Part shown: in pieces, positions 1 through 9,037 of the stretch
Layout of the letters: each line of letters opens with the position of its first letter
How positions within the stretch are numbered: the stretch's first letter is position 1
DNA from: Gangjinia marincola
Lineage (GTDB): Bacteria > Bacteroidota > Bacteroidia > Flavobacteriales > Flavobacteriaceae
NCBI RefSeq assembly: GCF_039523415.1
Contig: NZ_BAAAFG010000016.1
Location: 434,001 to 498,000, forward strand
Length of the DNA: 64,000 nt
Direction: 5' to 3'
Program-made: the position numbers and the translations under genes
Notes under the pieces: generated by a model
Database searches by the model: none
What the model was told of the DNA's origin: nothing
What the model saw: only the letters and a program-made list of their open reading frames with translations

Positions 1-495
1 AACAAAACCCTTCAAGTAAACGCACCTGCCAGCAAAGTTTGGGAAGTGCTCTATACCAATTATGGAGATGCCTGCCATTGGGCAAGTACGGTTAACGAGT
101 CTAAAGAACGTGAAGTAGCCGGTAGCGATTACATAGGCAGAACCTGTTCAACAGTTTTTGGAGATGTGAGTGAAATCATTGACAGAGCCGATGAAGAAAA
201 GATGGAACTACAATACCACCTGGATGACACACCTTTTATAATGAAGGCAGCGACTGCAAAATGGAAGGTTAAACCAACAAGCATTAACGCATCAGAGGTA
301 ACAATGGACTTAGACGTCACACTTGCAACCATACCAGCATTGTTGATGGGATGGATGATCAGGCCAAAAATGCGAAAGGATATTTACCAAACCCTTGAGG
401 ATTTAAAATATTATATCGAAACTGGAAAACAATCTGAAGTAAAAATCAATTCTGACGCAAAATATTTCAAGAAAAAAGGCAAAAAAGCCGCATAA
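1..495 (+). CDS. SRPBCC family protein, 5' end missing
   Basis: Reading frame is open from the first base, so the gene starts before the window; an apparent GTG at 46 lies inside the protein. The visible start (VNAPASKVWEVL) is the first strand and helix of the START/Bet v1-like SRPBCC fold, a hydrophobic-ligand-binding cavity. The C-terminal part ends with a helix (RKDIYQTLEDLKYYIETG) typical of the family, then a lysine-rich tail. A second SRPBCC gene follows after 14 bp, so the two are probably cotranscribed. The ligand cannot be told from sequence. Confidence 0.8.
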   Translation, partial: NKTLQVNAPASKVWEVLYTNYGDACHWASTVNESKEREVAGSDYIGRTCSTVFGDVSEIIDRADEEKMELQYHLDDTPFIMKAATAKWKVKPTSINASEVTMDLDVTLATIPALLMGWMIRPKMRKDIYQTLEDLKYYIETGKQSEVKINSDAKYFKKKGKKAA

Positions 496-509
496 CTTTT
501 TAAAATTAA

Positions 510-1136
510 ATGAAGATGAATAAAACAATAAAATCAGTAGTTGCAGTTGCCGTTCTGGCGCTTTTCAGCACAGTAGCAACAGCACAAAATATGGAAAAGA
601 GTTTCCGCACCGTAAAAGTAGAAATGAAAATTAATGCACCAGCAGAACGTGTGTGGGAAGCAATGGTGTTGGATTACGGAGAAATATCAAATTTTTCTCC
701 TTACATCTACACTTCTGAATACACAAACGGTTCTCTAAAAGGAGAAGTAGGCGCTAAGCGAAAGTGCAACTTCAACGAAAAAGGAACACAATGGTCTCAC
801 GAACGCATTGTAGAAATAGACAGGGAAAATATGGTCATGCGAAATGTCGTTTTTGACGGCGCAAAACTGCCATTAAATTTTGATAATTCCCAAGCGTTTT
901 ATCGCGTAAGAAATAATGGAGATGGTACATCTACAGCATCTTACGAATTTCAATTTCGCACAAAACCAGCAATTTTAGGCTTTATTGCAAAAGGAGGATT
1001 TAAAAAACAGATGTCCGGTACGCTAGTAGGCCTCAAACATTACATTGAAACAGGAGAACGTGTTACAGGCGGTACGGATAAGTACAAAGAAATTAAGGAT
1101 AAATATCCGAAGGCAACCGTTTTGAAAACAAAATAA
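510..1136 (+). CDS. secreted SRPBCC family protein
   Basis: 208 residues. Residues 1-26 form a signal peptide ending ATAQ, so the mature protein is probably periplasmic. From residue about 33 it shows the SRPBCC start (VEMKINAPAERVWEAM) and ends with the same C-terminal helix (VGLKHYIETGERV) as the preceding gene, so the two are likely paralogues, one exported and one perhaps cytoplasmic. ATG at 516 is an alternative start. Function beyond small hydrophobic ligand binding is unknown. Confidence 0.75.
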   Translation: MKMNKTIKSVVAVAVLALFSTVATAQNMEKSFRTVKVEMKINAPAERVWEAMVLDYGEISNFSPYIYTSEYTNGSLKGEVGAKRKCNFNEKGTQWSHERIVEIDRENMVMRNVVFDGAKLPLNFDNSQAFYRVRNNGDGTSTASYEFQFRTKPAILGFIAKGGFKKQMSGTLVGLKHYIETGERVTGGTDKYKEIKDKYPKATVLKTK

Positions 1137-1195
1137 TGGTTATTTGTCAACATTTGAGAATGGTCAATTTAAATAAAATTAAAAACAGAAATAAA

Positions 1196-1549
1196 ATGAC
1201 AAATCAAGAAGTAGCAAATAGATTGGTAAGCCTTTTAAGAGAAGGAAAATTTGAAACCGTTTATGAAGAACTCTTTCACGAAGATGCGCATCACATCGAA
1301 CCGCAATCTGAGCATTTTGCAGATGTAAAAGGCCTAGAAGCGATTAGAGCAAAAGATAAAGCAATGCAAGAAAATATTGCTGGTGCAGAAGGTCTAGAAG
1401 TGGGTGATGCTATCGTTGCCAAAAATTACATCGCAATTCCATACAAGATGACAGTGATATTGAAAGACGGTAACAAATGGCCCTTAGATGAGATTATCGT
1501 TTACAGGGTTGAAAACGCAAAAATCCTATCGGAACAGTTTTTCTATTAA
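1196..1549 (+). CDS. NTF2/SnoaL-like protein
   Basis: About 117 residues from the ATG at 1196 (MTNQEVANRLVSLLREGKF). The frame extends back to 1136, overlapping the previous stop, but that N-terminal extension is lysine/asparagine-rich and unlike the family. Alternating helix and strand pattern and length match the cone-shaped NTF2-like fold, used by ketosteroid-isomerase-like enzymes and binding proteins. It is the last gene before a strong hairpin and probably ends the SRPBCC operon. Substrate unknown. Confidence 0.7.
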   Translation: MTNQEVANRLVSLLREGKFETVYEELFHEDAHHIEPQSEHFADVKGLEAIRAKDKAMQENIAGAEGLEVGDAIVAKNYIAIPYKMTVILKDGNKWPLDEIIVYRVENAKILSEQFFY

Positions 1550-1572
1550 AAGTAGGAAATAACCATGATTGA

Positions 1573-1604
1573 AAAACCCTGAGGCGTTAATGCTTCAGGG
1601 TTTT
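1573..1604. terminator. bidirectional rho-independent terminator
   Basis: Ten-base perfect stem AAAACCCTGA / TCAGGGTTTT with a 12-base loop, carrying A's and T's on both sides. It sits between convergent genes (NTF2-like on +, SDR on -) and can serve both. Confidence 0.85.
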
Positions 1605-1617
1605 ATGAATGACGCTT

Positions 1618-2385
1618 TTAAATACTTTGTCCTCCGGAGATTTCAATACGCTGTGCATTAATCCATTTTGCCTCATCTGTACATAAAAAAGCAACCACAC
1701 CACCTATATCATAAGCTTCACCCACGCGCCCTAAGGCTATGGTAGAACTGATGTAGTCATTCACCTCTTCATTATCACGAACCACTCCACCACCAAAATC
1801 AGTAGCAATAGCACCAGGAGCCACAATATTGGCGTTGATTTTACGATTGCCAAGTTCTTTGGCAAGGTATTTTGTGAAGACTTCCATGGCTCCTTTCATC
1901 GCAGCATATGCTCCGTATCCGGGTAGAGCAAATCGCGTCAACCCTGTGGATACATTTACAATTCCACCACCATCAGCAAGCAGAGGAAGTAATTCCTGAG
2001 TAAGAAAAAATGGTCCTTTTAAATGTATGTCGTATAAGGTATCTAATTGATCCAATGTGGTGTCAGCAATATTTGCGTGTATTCCAATCCCGGCATTGTT
2101 GACGAGATAGTTAATGTGTGTGGTTTCAAACGTATTTTTAAGAGAATGTTCTAAGTCACTTTTAAATCGCGTAAAAGATTTACTGTCTTCAACTGCCAGC
2201 TGTAAAGCAACTGCTTTGCGGCCTTTTTCTTGAATTAAGTTCACGACATCTTGCGCAGCCGTTTTGTTAGAATTGAATGTTATTACAACGTCTACACCTT
2301 TATCAGCAATACATAAAGCCATATCTCTTCCTAATCCCCGGCTTCCGCCGGTTACTAATGCGATTTTGTTTTTCGTAATTTCCAT
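1618..2385 (-). CDS. SDR family oxidoreductase
   Basis: 255 residues, the usual length of classical short-chain dehydrogenases. It shows the cofactor motif TGGSRGLGR near residue 13, NNAG near residue 95, a serine in the NVSTG strand, and the catalytic YAAMK motif. The C-terminus (INAQRIEISGGQSI) is the usual last strand. It is a cytoplasmic NAD(P)-dependent oxidoreductase of unknown substrate. An AraC-type regulator lies immediately upstream on the same strand and probably controls it. Confidence 0.9.
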   Translation of the reverse strand: MEITKNKIALVTGGSRGLGRDMALCIADKGVDVVITFNSNKTAAQDVVNLIQEKGRKAVALQLAVEDSKSFTRFKSDLEHSLKNTFETTHINYLVNNAGIGIHANIADTTLDQLDTLYDIHLKGPFFLTQELLPLLADGGGIVNVSTGLTRFALPGYGAYAAMKGAMEVFTKYLAKELGNRKINANIVAPGAIATDFGGGVVRDNEEVNDYISSTIALGRVGEAYDIGGVVAFLCTDEAKWINAQRIEISGGQSI

Positions 2386-2433
2386 AATAGTTTTTTTTAT
2401 TTGTTTGTTTGATACAAAGATGTAAACATTCTA

Positions 2434-2449
2434 CGCCTAATTAAAGGCG
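2434..2449. promoter_or_regulatory. inverted repeat upstream of SDR gene (candidate operator)
   Basis: CGCCT-N6-AGGCG inverted repeat in the gap between the AraC-type gene and the SDR gene, about 50 bp before the SDR start. Position suggests an operator, possibly for the neighbouring AraC regulator. Confidence 0.35.
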
Positions 2450-2475
2450 CGATTTATAGGAAAAACGACGAACTT

Positions 2476-3387
2476 TTAGGAAATCGACCTTCTGTATTGC
2501 CGCGGAGTGGTTTGAGTAGCCTTTTTGAAGAATTTTGTAAAGTGCGTTGGCTCACTGTATCCCAATTTATACGCTATACTTTTTATGGTTTGTGTAGAAT
2601 TTTTAAGTAATGCTTTGGACTCTTCCACCAATTTTTGTTGAATCCAATGGCTTGCTGTTTGACCTGTTTTAGTTTTAATAACTGTAGAAAAATAGGCAGC
2701 ATTAAGTAATTGTGCTTCCGCGAAAGCGGAAACCTTTATTTCATCTTGATGTAACTTTTTAGACCGAAATACACGTTCTAAATCTGTTTTGAACCGTTGT
2801 ACAATTTCACTGTCGCGATCAAGGGCTATAACAAATTGCTCATTGGCCATCAAAATTTCTTTTATATTAAGCAGAAAAACTACAAATAGTGAACTCAGAA
2901 TTTTATCCTTTAGGATAGATGTATTAGTATAAGCCGTTTCTAGTTGTTCACAAAAGCTGAGCAATCGTTCCAGCTGAGAATCTGTTAATTGGGTAGGTGG
3001 AACGGTTTCTGAAAGCAAGAACTGAAACTCACTAAAGACATCATTATTGACATTTTCTTTTAAAAATTGTTCACTTGTAGTAATGATAAAGCCCTTCACC
3101 ACACTTTTTATCCCAAAGGATTTTAGATGTCCGGGATTAGTAAAATATAATGTATTAGCAGTTACATCAAACTTATGGCTGTCAATAGTATAGAAACTCT
3201 CACCAGTTCTAATCACCAAAAACGAAAAATAGTTTGCTCTAAAAACTGGTGAGATTACTGGATTAGGATGCACCTCTTCCATTCTATGAATAGTAAAATC
3301 TATGGCTTGCTCTATAGGTTTTGCCACTTCGTTATCATCATAAAGTGCTGCTAGTGAATTATATGATTTGATTTTAACCATATACAA
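2476..3387 (-). CDS. AraC family transcriptional regulator
   Basis: 303 residues. The last 100 residues hold the two-HTH AraC DNA-binding domain, with the family signature around IKSIAYKLGYSEPTHFTKFFKK and ending TPRQYRRS. The N-terminal 180 residues resemble a cupin-like effector-binding domain (residues around SFYTIDSHKFDVTANTLYF). The SDR gene downstream is the likely target. The linker to the HTH domain contains a dispersed palindromic element (2716-2731) translated as part of SAFAEAQ. ATG at 3381 is an alternative start. Confidence 0.9.
   Translation of the reverse strand: MYMVKIKSYNSLAALYDDNEVAKPIEQAIDFTIHRMEEVHPNPVISPVFRANYFSFLVIRTGESFYTIDSHKFDVTANTLYFTNPGHLKSFGIKSVVKGFIITTSEQFLKENVNNDVFSEFQFLLSETVPPTQLTDSQLERLLSFCEQLETAYTNTSILKDKILSSLFVVFLLNIKEILMANEQFVIALDRDSEIVQRFKTDLERVFRSKKLHQDEIKVSAFAEAQLLNAAYFSTVIKTKTGQTASHWIQQKLVEESKALLKNSTQTIKSIAYKLGYSEPTHFTKFFKKATQTTPRQYRRSIS
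2716..2731. repeat. palindromic element TTCCGC-GAAA-GCGGAA (copy 1)
   Basis: Short hairpin sequence with a GAAA loop, inside the AraC regulator gene. A second copy with the same CCGCGAAAGCGG core but different, still complementary, flanks lies at 56946-56959. From memory, related CGCTTTCGCG-type palindromes are scattered in flavobacterial genomes, in genes as well as between them. Confidence 0.55.
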
Positions 3388-3557
3388 ATATAACTAGATT
3401 GATTTGTACTATTAATCGGTTATAAATTTATGGACTGCAAAACGAATTTTCCTGAGAATTAAGTGTGAGATATCCGCGGTTGTTCATCTTTATTCGACAA
3501 ATAAGTTCGATAAATTTTACAGACTGCTCTTGAGCAATTTGAACATCCAAAGGTTGT

Positions 3558-4406
3558 CTACTTTTCTTCTACCAATTTATCATCTTTCCAAATTCCTGAG
3601 GTCTTAAGTTTTCCACGGCGATTATAAAATTTACCTTCTCCATTGCGGCGATCATCTTTCCATTCTCCCACGTATTTTTCACCATTATCCCAGTAATAAG
3701 TTCCTAGACCTTCCCGCTTATCGTTTTTATACTCCCCTTCATACTGTTCGCCGTCATCCCAAAAGAATTTGCCATACCCATGGCGTTGATTATTCTTCCA
3801 TTGCCCTTCATACCTGCTCCCCGTTTCTAATAAAGCAATTCCAAAACCATTGGCCTGCTCATTTTCTACCGCTCCTACATAATGAAGTAACGTGCCTTTA
3901 GAGGTTTTAAAAGAGAGATAATCACTCGCGGGATTTTTTCTAAGACGTTGTTTTAAACGCGCCACTTCAATTCGCGAATCTTTTAATAAATTGATGAGTG
4001 AGTCCTCTTGGGTTTTTATCTTCAAAGAGTCAGATATAGAATCTCCATTTTCATTAAATCGATCTCTTAATGAGGAGTTTGCACCTCCCATTTTCATAAG
4101 GGAATTGGCCATGCGAATTCGTAAGGCTAATGAATTATCGTTACTAAAATGTTGACCTTGTTTTAGTTCACGGGCCAATTGTGCGGCTTCCTTATAATTA
4201 CCATTAAAAAAAAGAGAATCCACCTTAGCGACAGATTCTTTCTCTATTTGGTTTGTTATGATTTCTTCTTTGTTGCTTTTAGATTGAACCATATCAACCT
4301 CACTTGCTTTAAGACCAAAATAGATAGCACAAGCACTGGCGACGAGAGTGCTTAACGCTAAAACAGGTACTAGGATAGTTTTTTTTGCAGCCATAATACT
4401 TAACAT
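3558..4406 (-). CDS. MORN-repeat protein with N-terminal membrane anchor
   Basis: 282 residues. A hydrophobic segment at about residues 9-28 anchors or exports it. A middle region with helical and coiled-coil character (to about residue 160) is followed by at least four MORN-type repeats (patterns GYGKFFWDDGEQYEGEY, GLGTYYWDNGEKYVGEW, GEGKFYNRRGKL). MORN repeats form elongated beta hairpins in scaffold proteins. Its start overlaps the stop of the upstream DUF2490 gene (TAATG), so the two are translationally coupled. Confidence 0.8.
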   Translation of the reverse strand: MLSIMAAKKTILVPVLALSTLVASACAIYFGLKASEVDMVQSKSNKEEIITNQIEKESVAKVDSLFFNGNYKEAAQLARELKQGQHFSNDNSLALRIRMANSLMKMGGANSSLRDRFNENGDSISDSLKIKTQEDSLINLLKDSRIEVARLKQRLRKNPASDYLSFKTSKGTLLHYVGAVENEQANGFGIALLETGSRYEGQWKNNQRHGYGKFFWDDGEQYEGEYKNDKREGLGTYYWDNGEKYVGEWKDDRRNGEGKFYNRRGKLKTSGIWKDDKLVEEK

Positions 4407-5233
4407 TAATCCCTAAAGTGAACTTCGGGTAATTTATTTTCAGTTTTTCTAAAGTCTGGCGAGAAGTACAAATGCATGCGTATCGTCCAGCCCTGTTTGT
4501 AAATACCGCCATTATCGAGTGTTTGTCCCAAATTATACATTAATCCTGTAGCGACTGTGAGTTGAGGAGAGAAAATATACCCAAAACTAGTGTGTAGCCG
4601 TAAATCTTCTAATGGACTTGCCACGACAGGTTCGCCACTTTGCATAATGATTTCAGCTTCGGGTGCGACATAAAATACTTTAGAGGTAATCTTAGGCTTA
4701 TTGATAGGAATCTTTAATCGAAACATATAACGCCATCGATTTCTAAAGATAAACTGGCTATCCTCTTCAAAATCTTTTGACCAGCGATGTTCAATTCTAA
4801 ACCTATTATACATCACCGCTCTACCAACCTTACTGGCAAATTGATATTGGTGCCAAATTCGCCATTCTGGGATCAGGCTTTTATCATCATCTTCTTCATT
4901 CGTATTTGCATTTAATCGTAGCACACCGCCCAATGCAAAGTTGGTTTTTTCGTCATAAATATATCCCAGCGCATGACGATTATAGACTTGGGCTACTTGT
5001 CCTGCAAAGGGTACATCCTCGGTTTCCTGAAATCTAAAATGAGTTTGTGCCACCCAAAAAAGCTTTTTTGAAACACGAATGTTTCCGTAGGTGTTGATCC
5101 AATATTTTGATACCGGATCTTTGTAGATGGATTCTTCCGGAAGAGTTTCAGCCTCTTGCGCCTTGAGAGAAATAGCTGTACACATCAATGTGCATACCCA
5201 TAAAGCACGCAGGCATATGGTATTGTTAATCAT
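4406..5233 (-). CDS. DUF2490 domain outer-membrane-like protein
   Basis: 275 residues. Signal peptide at residues 1-25 (ending LKAQ), then alternating aromatic strands (WVAQTHFRFQ, RFRIEHRW, FRNRWRYMFRLKI, GWTIRMHLYF) typical of a small beta-barrel of the DUF2490 type. Function unknown; likely in the outer membrane. First gene of a two-gene operon with the MORN protein. Confidence 0.75.
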   Translation of the reverse strand: MINNTICLRALWVCTLMCTAISLKAQEAETLPEESIYKDPVSKYWINTYGNIRVSKKLFWVAQTHFRFQETEDVPFAGQVAQVYNRHALGYIYDEKTNFALGGVLRLNANTNEEDDDKSLIPEWRIWHQYQFASKVGRAVMYNRFRIEHRWSKDFEEDSQFIFRNRWRYMFRLKIPINKPKITSKVFYVAPEAEIIMQSGEPVVASPLEDLRLHTSFGYIFSPQLTVATGLMYNLGQTLDNGGIYKQGWTIRMHLYFSPDFRKTENKLPEVHFRD

Positions 5234-5608
5234 AGGTTAGTGTCAATATCATCCCTTTTAGAAACTTTAAGAATGTTTTTTTATTACTTTTATTATAGTG
5301 CAATAATATCATAGTTGTCTAAAACTTAGATACACAAATAAATAAAGTTTTTTTTACCTCCACACTAATAAAGAACGGAAAGCTCATTTTTATTTCAAGT
5401 TTTAAGTAAACGTATTGAAAAGATTGTAAACATTGCCTGAGAAATAAGATACGTATGAACTATTGATTGTGTGAAAGTATCGAACAAAGCAGTCGTTCTT
5501 AGTGGAGAGTCAATGCATTGAACTTTTAAATGATTTTCAAAATGACAAAATACGGTATAAAAAAAGAGAATACAGTAGTATCCTCTTTTGACTCGTTCAT
5601 TGCGCCCG
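5234..5608. other. 375-bp intergenic region
   Basis: AT-rich, no credible ORF on either strand. It holds the upstream region of the DUF2490 operon and, at its right end, the terminator of aceA. No clear TAnnTTTG box could be assigned. Confidence 0.6.
5562..5589 (-). terminator. rho-independent terminator of aceA
   Basis: Stem AAAAGAG / CTCTTTT extended by ATAC / GTAT around one mismatch, loop AGTA, 19 bp beyond the isocitrate lyase stop. On the minus strand the stem is followed by a T-rich run. Confidence 0.75.
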
Positions 5609-7240
5609 TTAAGCAGAAGCTCTGAGCATTTGCTTTTCGCTTTTATTTACGTTTTTTATATCAAACTGATTAGACGTGTTTTTTTCACCTCCTGCTTTTA
5701 AAGCATTATCCTCTGAAAAAAATGTTTTATGATCATCTCCTAGGTCTGATCCGGCCATGCGTTGATGCTTAACACAGTCCACTCCTTTTCTGATCTCTTC
5801 ACGCTGCACGTTTTTTACATAAGCCAGCATTCCATCCTCTCCAAAGTAATCTTTTGTAAGATCATTCATGTGAAGCGCCGTTGTATGATACGTAGGTAGT
5901 GTGATCAAGTGATGAAATATTCCCGCCTTTTGCGCTGATTCTTTTTGAAATTTTTTAATTCGCTGATCGGCTAGTCTACCTAATTTTGTATTATCAAATC
6001 TGGCATCAATTAGATTATCTCTATCGTAGATCGAAAGATCTTCTCCATTTGTCATCATCTCATGAAAAACCTGATTTCTAAAATTAAGAGTCCAATTAAA
6101 AGATGGAGAATTATTGTAGACCAATTTTGCGCTAGGAATCTTTTCTCGAATTTTATTAATCATATGTGCTATTTGTTTAATATCAGGCGTGGGGGTTTCT
6201 ATCCAAAGTAAATCGGCTCCATTTTCTAAACTCGTAATGCAATCCAATACAACACGATCAATATTCGAATTTGTTTTAAATTTAAATAAACCATTAGGAA
6301 GTCTTACGGGTCTAACCAACTGCCCATCTTGCTTAAGCAATATATCATCGTCTTTTGCATTTTCAATAGTTATTGGCTCAGCTTCTATAAACGCTAGATA
6401 TTTTGAAGCTAGATCGCCCTTTTCTTTACTCACTGGCAATTTTTGAGTTAGACCGGCACCTTCAGAATCTGTGCGCGCTACAATAACCCCCTCATCTACA
6501 CCCAATTCTAAAAAAGCGTAGCGAACAGCGTTTAACTTGGCAACAAAATCTTCATGTGGAACAGTTACTTTTCCATCTTGATGTCCGCATTGTTTAGCGT
6601 CAGAAACTTGATTCTCAATTTGAATGGCACAAGCCCCAGCCTCAATCATTTTTTTTGCTAATAAATAAGTAGCTTCCTCGTTACCAAATCCAGCGTCAAT
6701 GTCTGCAATAATTGGCACAACATGCGTTTCGAAATTATCAATTTGAGCCTTTACGTCCTCGCCGTTTTTCTGTCTTCGAAACAAATCGTTTAGTTCAATA
6801 GCGTCAGCTTGACGTAAAAAGTCATAAATTTCTTTAATAAGAGCGGGCACGACAGTTTTCTCATGCATAGACTGATCCGGTAACGGACCAAACTCTGATC
6901 TTAACGCAGCGACCATCCAACCAGAAAGATACAAATAGCGTTTACTGGTAGAATTGTAATGCTTCTTAATTGCAATCATCTTTTGCTGCGCTACAAATCC
7001 ATGCCAGCAACCTAAAGATTGGGTGTATTGAGTAGGGTCTGCATCATACAGAGCCATATCTCTTCTCATGAGGGCTGCGGTATACTTTGCAATATCCAAT
7101 CCAGTTTTAAATTGATTTTGAAGATTCATTCTGGCTGCATTTTCTGGATTAATACTGTCCCAGGTCTTGCCAAATCGTTGTTTTAAATCTAAGACCGTTT
7201 CTAATGCTGAACTATATTTACTCTTTGCTAAATTTTCCAT
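5609..7240 (-). CDS. aceA: isocitrate lyase
   Basis: 543 residues, the longer class of isocitrate lyase (the short bacterial form is about 430). It cleaves isocitrate to glyoxylate and succinate, first step of the glyoxylate shunt. Visible motifs: the catalytic loop K-Q-C-G-H (family K-K/R-C-G-H), VPIIADIDAGFGN for Mg2+ binding, and the SPSFNW region. Malate synthase lies upstream on the same strand 81 bp away, so the two shunt enzymes are probably coexpressed. Confidence 0.96.
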   Translation of the reverse strand: MENLAKSKYSSALETVLDLKQRFGKTWDSINPENAARMNLQNQFKTGLDIAKYTAALMRRDMALYDADPTQYTQSLGCWHGFVAQQKMIAIKKHYNSTSKRYLYLSGWMVAALRSEFGPLPDQSMHEKTVVPALIKEIYDFLRQADAIELNDLFRRQKNGEDVKAQIDNFETHVVPIIADIDAGFGNEEATYLLAKKMIEAGACAIQIENQVSDAKQCGHQDGKVTVPHEDFVAKLNAVRYAFLELGVDEGVIVARTDSEGAGLTQKLPVSKEKGDLASKYLAFIEAEPITIENAKDDDILLKQDGQLVRPVRLPNGLFKFKTNSNIDRVVLDCITSLENGADLLWIETPTPDIKQIAHMINKIREKIPSAKLVYNNSPSFNWTLNFRNQVFHEMMTNGEDLSIYDRDNLIDARFDNTKLGRLADQRIKKFQKESAQKAGIFHHLITLPTYHTTALHMNDLTKDYFGEDGMLAYVKNVQREEIRKGVDCVKHQRMAGSDLGDDHKTFFSEDNALKAGGEKNTSNQFDIKNVNKSEKQMLRASA

Positions 7241-7283
7241 GATATTGTTTGATTATTTATTTTATTCTAAAATTAGTAATTAG

Positions 7284-7314
7284 GTCTCGCGGACTATTGC
7301 AGTAGTTGCGAGAC
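7284..7314. other. hairpin between aceB and aceA
   Basis: GTCTCGC / GCGAGAC stem with an inner ACTA / TAGT stem. The T-run that would make it a terminator lies on the plus strand, where no gene needs it. In the aceB-aceA transcript it is therefore more likely a stabilising or processing hairpin. Confidence 0.5.
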
Positions 7315-7321
7315 TATTTTT

Positions 7322-8920
7322 TTATATATGTTGATACGCTGAAAGGGTCAAAAATTCATGAAATTCTTCTGATACTACTAAATTGTCAAAAAGTTCAATT
7401 GCCAAATTCAACGTTTGCGGGTCAAATGTATGTTCGCCATGTTCTTTCAAGATTTTTTCGATTTCATCATTTAGAAGATCTTTGTAGAGAGAAGCGTTGA
7501 ACGTTCGACCGTCTTGTAGTATCGTATTATTTTTCAACCATTGCCAAACTTGTGTTCTGGATATCTCGGCTGTCGCCGCATCTTCCATAAGATTATATAG
7601 TGCTACTGCACCGTGGCCCCTCAACCAAGCTTCTAAATAGAGAATGCTTACGTTAATGTTTTTTCTAATACCATCCTCGGTTACAGTTCCTTGAGGAACT
7701 TCAATCAAATCCTTAGCAGTAATATTTACATCTTCTCTAAGTACATGCAATTGATTTTGCGACCGCATATGCTTATTAAATTCTGACATAGCGATTTCAA
7801 CAAGAGCAGGATGTGCCACCCAAGTTCCATCGTGACCATTTTTAACTTCTCGCTCCTTATCTTTCCTAACACTTTCGAATGCAGACTTATTAGCTTGTAG
7901 ATTGTCTTTGATAGGAATTTGCGCAGCCATTCCACCAATTGCAAGGATTCCTCTTTTATGACATCGTTGAATTACGAGTTTTGAGTAAGCATCCATAAAG
8001 GGTGATCTCATAGTAACCTGATCTCTGTTGGGTACAGAAAAAATCGTATGATTCCTAAATTTTTTGATATATGAAAAGATATAATCCCATCGACCGCAGT
8101 TTAATCCTACTATATGCTCTTTTAACTCATAAATAATCTCATCTAATTGAAAACTGGCCGTGATTGTCTCAATTAACACAGTAGCTTTAAAAGTGCCGGT
8201 TGGTATATTGAGATAATTTTCAGCAAACGTAAATACTTCATTCCACCAACGCGCTTCAGTATAATGTTCTAACTTTGGCAAATAAAAATAAGGTGCGGTA
8301 TTTCTGTCCATAAGGATTTGTGCGTTGTGAAACACATAAAGTCCAAAATCAATTAAAGAGCCTGAAGCGTTCTCTTCATTTATTAATATGTGTCGCTCTT
8401 CTAAATGAAGACCTCTAGGTCTAACTAAAAGCACAGAAGGATTTTCATGAAGCCTGTAAGACTTATTTTTTACCTTATCTACCAGCGAGATGGTACGCAT
8501 ATTAGCATCAAGAAGATTTTGCTGACCGTTCATTACGTTTTCCCAAGTAGGAGAATTACTGTCCTCAAAATCAGCCATAAATGTTTTAGCTCTAGAGTTT
8601 AGGGCATTAATAATCATTTTTCGATCAACAGGCCCGGTGATCTCTACTCTTCGATCCAAAAGATCCCAGGGAATGTCTTTCACTTTCCAGTTACTTTCTC
8701 GTATATGTTTAGTTTCAGCAGGGAATTGTGGAAAGTCACCCTTGACAAATAGTTCTTGCTCATTTTCCCTATTTAACAAAAGTTGTAAACGTTTTGCATT
8801 GAACTTTTCATGAAGTAAGGTGATAAATCTTAAAGCACTACTGCTTAAAATTGTGGGATACTCCCCATTCGCCTCAGAGATCACTCGGATTTGATGATGT
8901 TTTTCAATTGTATTTTCCAT
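7322..8920 (-). CDS. aceB: malate synthase A
   Basis: About 532 residues, normal for the monomeric MS-A type. It condenses glyoxylate with acetyl-CoA to malate. Features: DFEDSNSPTWENVMNGQ near residue 95, the RPRGLHLEE segment, MRSPFMDAYSKLVI, and the C-terminal ARG-type AWLRGHGAVALYNLMEDAATAE. I chose the ATG at 8920 (MENTIEKHHQ) because the upstream ATG at 8944 adds eight residues unlike the family. The upstream gap is shared with a divergent regulator. Confidence 0.95.
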   Translation of the reverse strand: MENTIEKHHQIRVISEANGEYPTILSSSALRFITLLHEKFNAKRLQLLLNRENEQELFVKGDFPQFPAETKHIRESNWKVKDIPWDLLDRRVEITGPVDRKMIINALNSRAKTFMADFEDSNSPTWENVMNGQQNLLDANMRTISLVDKVKNKSYRLHENPSVLLVRPRGLHLEERHILINEENASGSLIDFGLYVFHNAQILMDRNTAPYFYLPKLEHYTEARWWNEVFTFAENYLNIPTGTFKATVLIETITASFQLDEIIYELKEHIVGLNCGRWDYIFSYIKKFRNHTIFSVPNRDQVTMRSPFMDAYSKLVIQRCHKRGILAIGGMAAQIPIKDNLQANKSAFESVRKDKEREVKNGHDGTWVAHPALVEIAMSEFNKHMRSQNQLHVLREDVNITAKDLIEVPQGTVTEDGIRKNINVSILYLEAWLRGHGAVALYNLMEDAATAEISRTQVWQWLKNNTILQDGRTFNASLYKDLLNDEIEKILKEHGEHTFDPQTLNLAIELFDNLVVSEEFHEFLTLSAYQHI

Positions 8921-8964
8921 AATGAAGCTATTTTGATTGTACAATAATATAAATTTTTTTTCTT

Positions 8965-9005
8965 TTAGCGAACTTTCGCTAATAAAAATTATTCGCTATT
9001 AACGA
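8965..9005. promoter_or_regulatory. inverted-repeat operator in the aceB / regulator divergent promoter
   Basis: Two palindromic units: TTAGCGAACTTTCGCTAA (8965-8982) and TTCGCTATTAACGAA (8991-9005), sharing the TTCGCTA half-site. They lie between the divergent aceB and RamB-like genes and upstream of the -7 box at 9023. The likely ligand is the product of the adjacent regulator gene. Confidence 0.55.
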
Positions 9006-9022
9006 AGATATTCAAATTTTAG

Positions 9023-9030
9023 TACATTTG
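9023..9030 (+). promoter_or_regulatory. -7 box of the RamB-like regulator promoter
   Basis: TACATTTG matches the Bacteroidota TAnnTTTG box, 8 bp before the ATG at 9038, which implies a nearly leaderless mRNA. The palindromes at 8965-9005 would cover the -33 region, fitting autoregulation. Confidence 0.5.
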
Positions 9031-9037
9031 ATTTACC

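Noticed and set aside
8921..8944. Longer start of malate synthase
   Set aside because: The eight added residues are unlike the family and the MENT start at 8920 parallels the MENL start of aceA.
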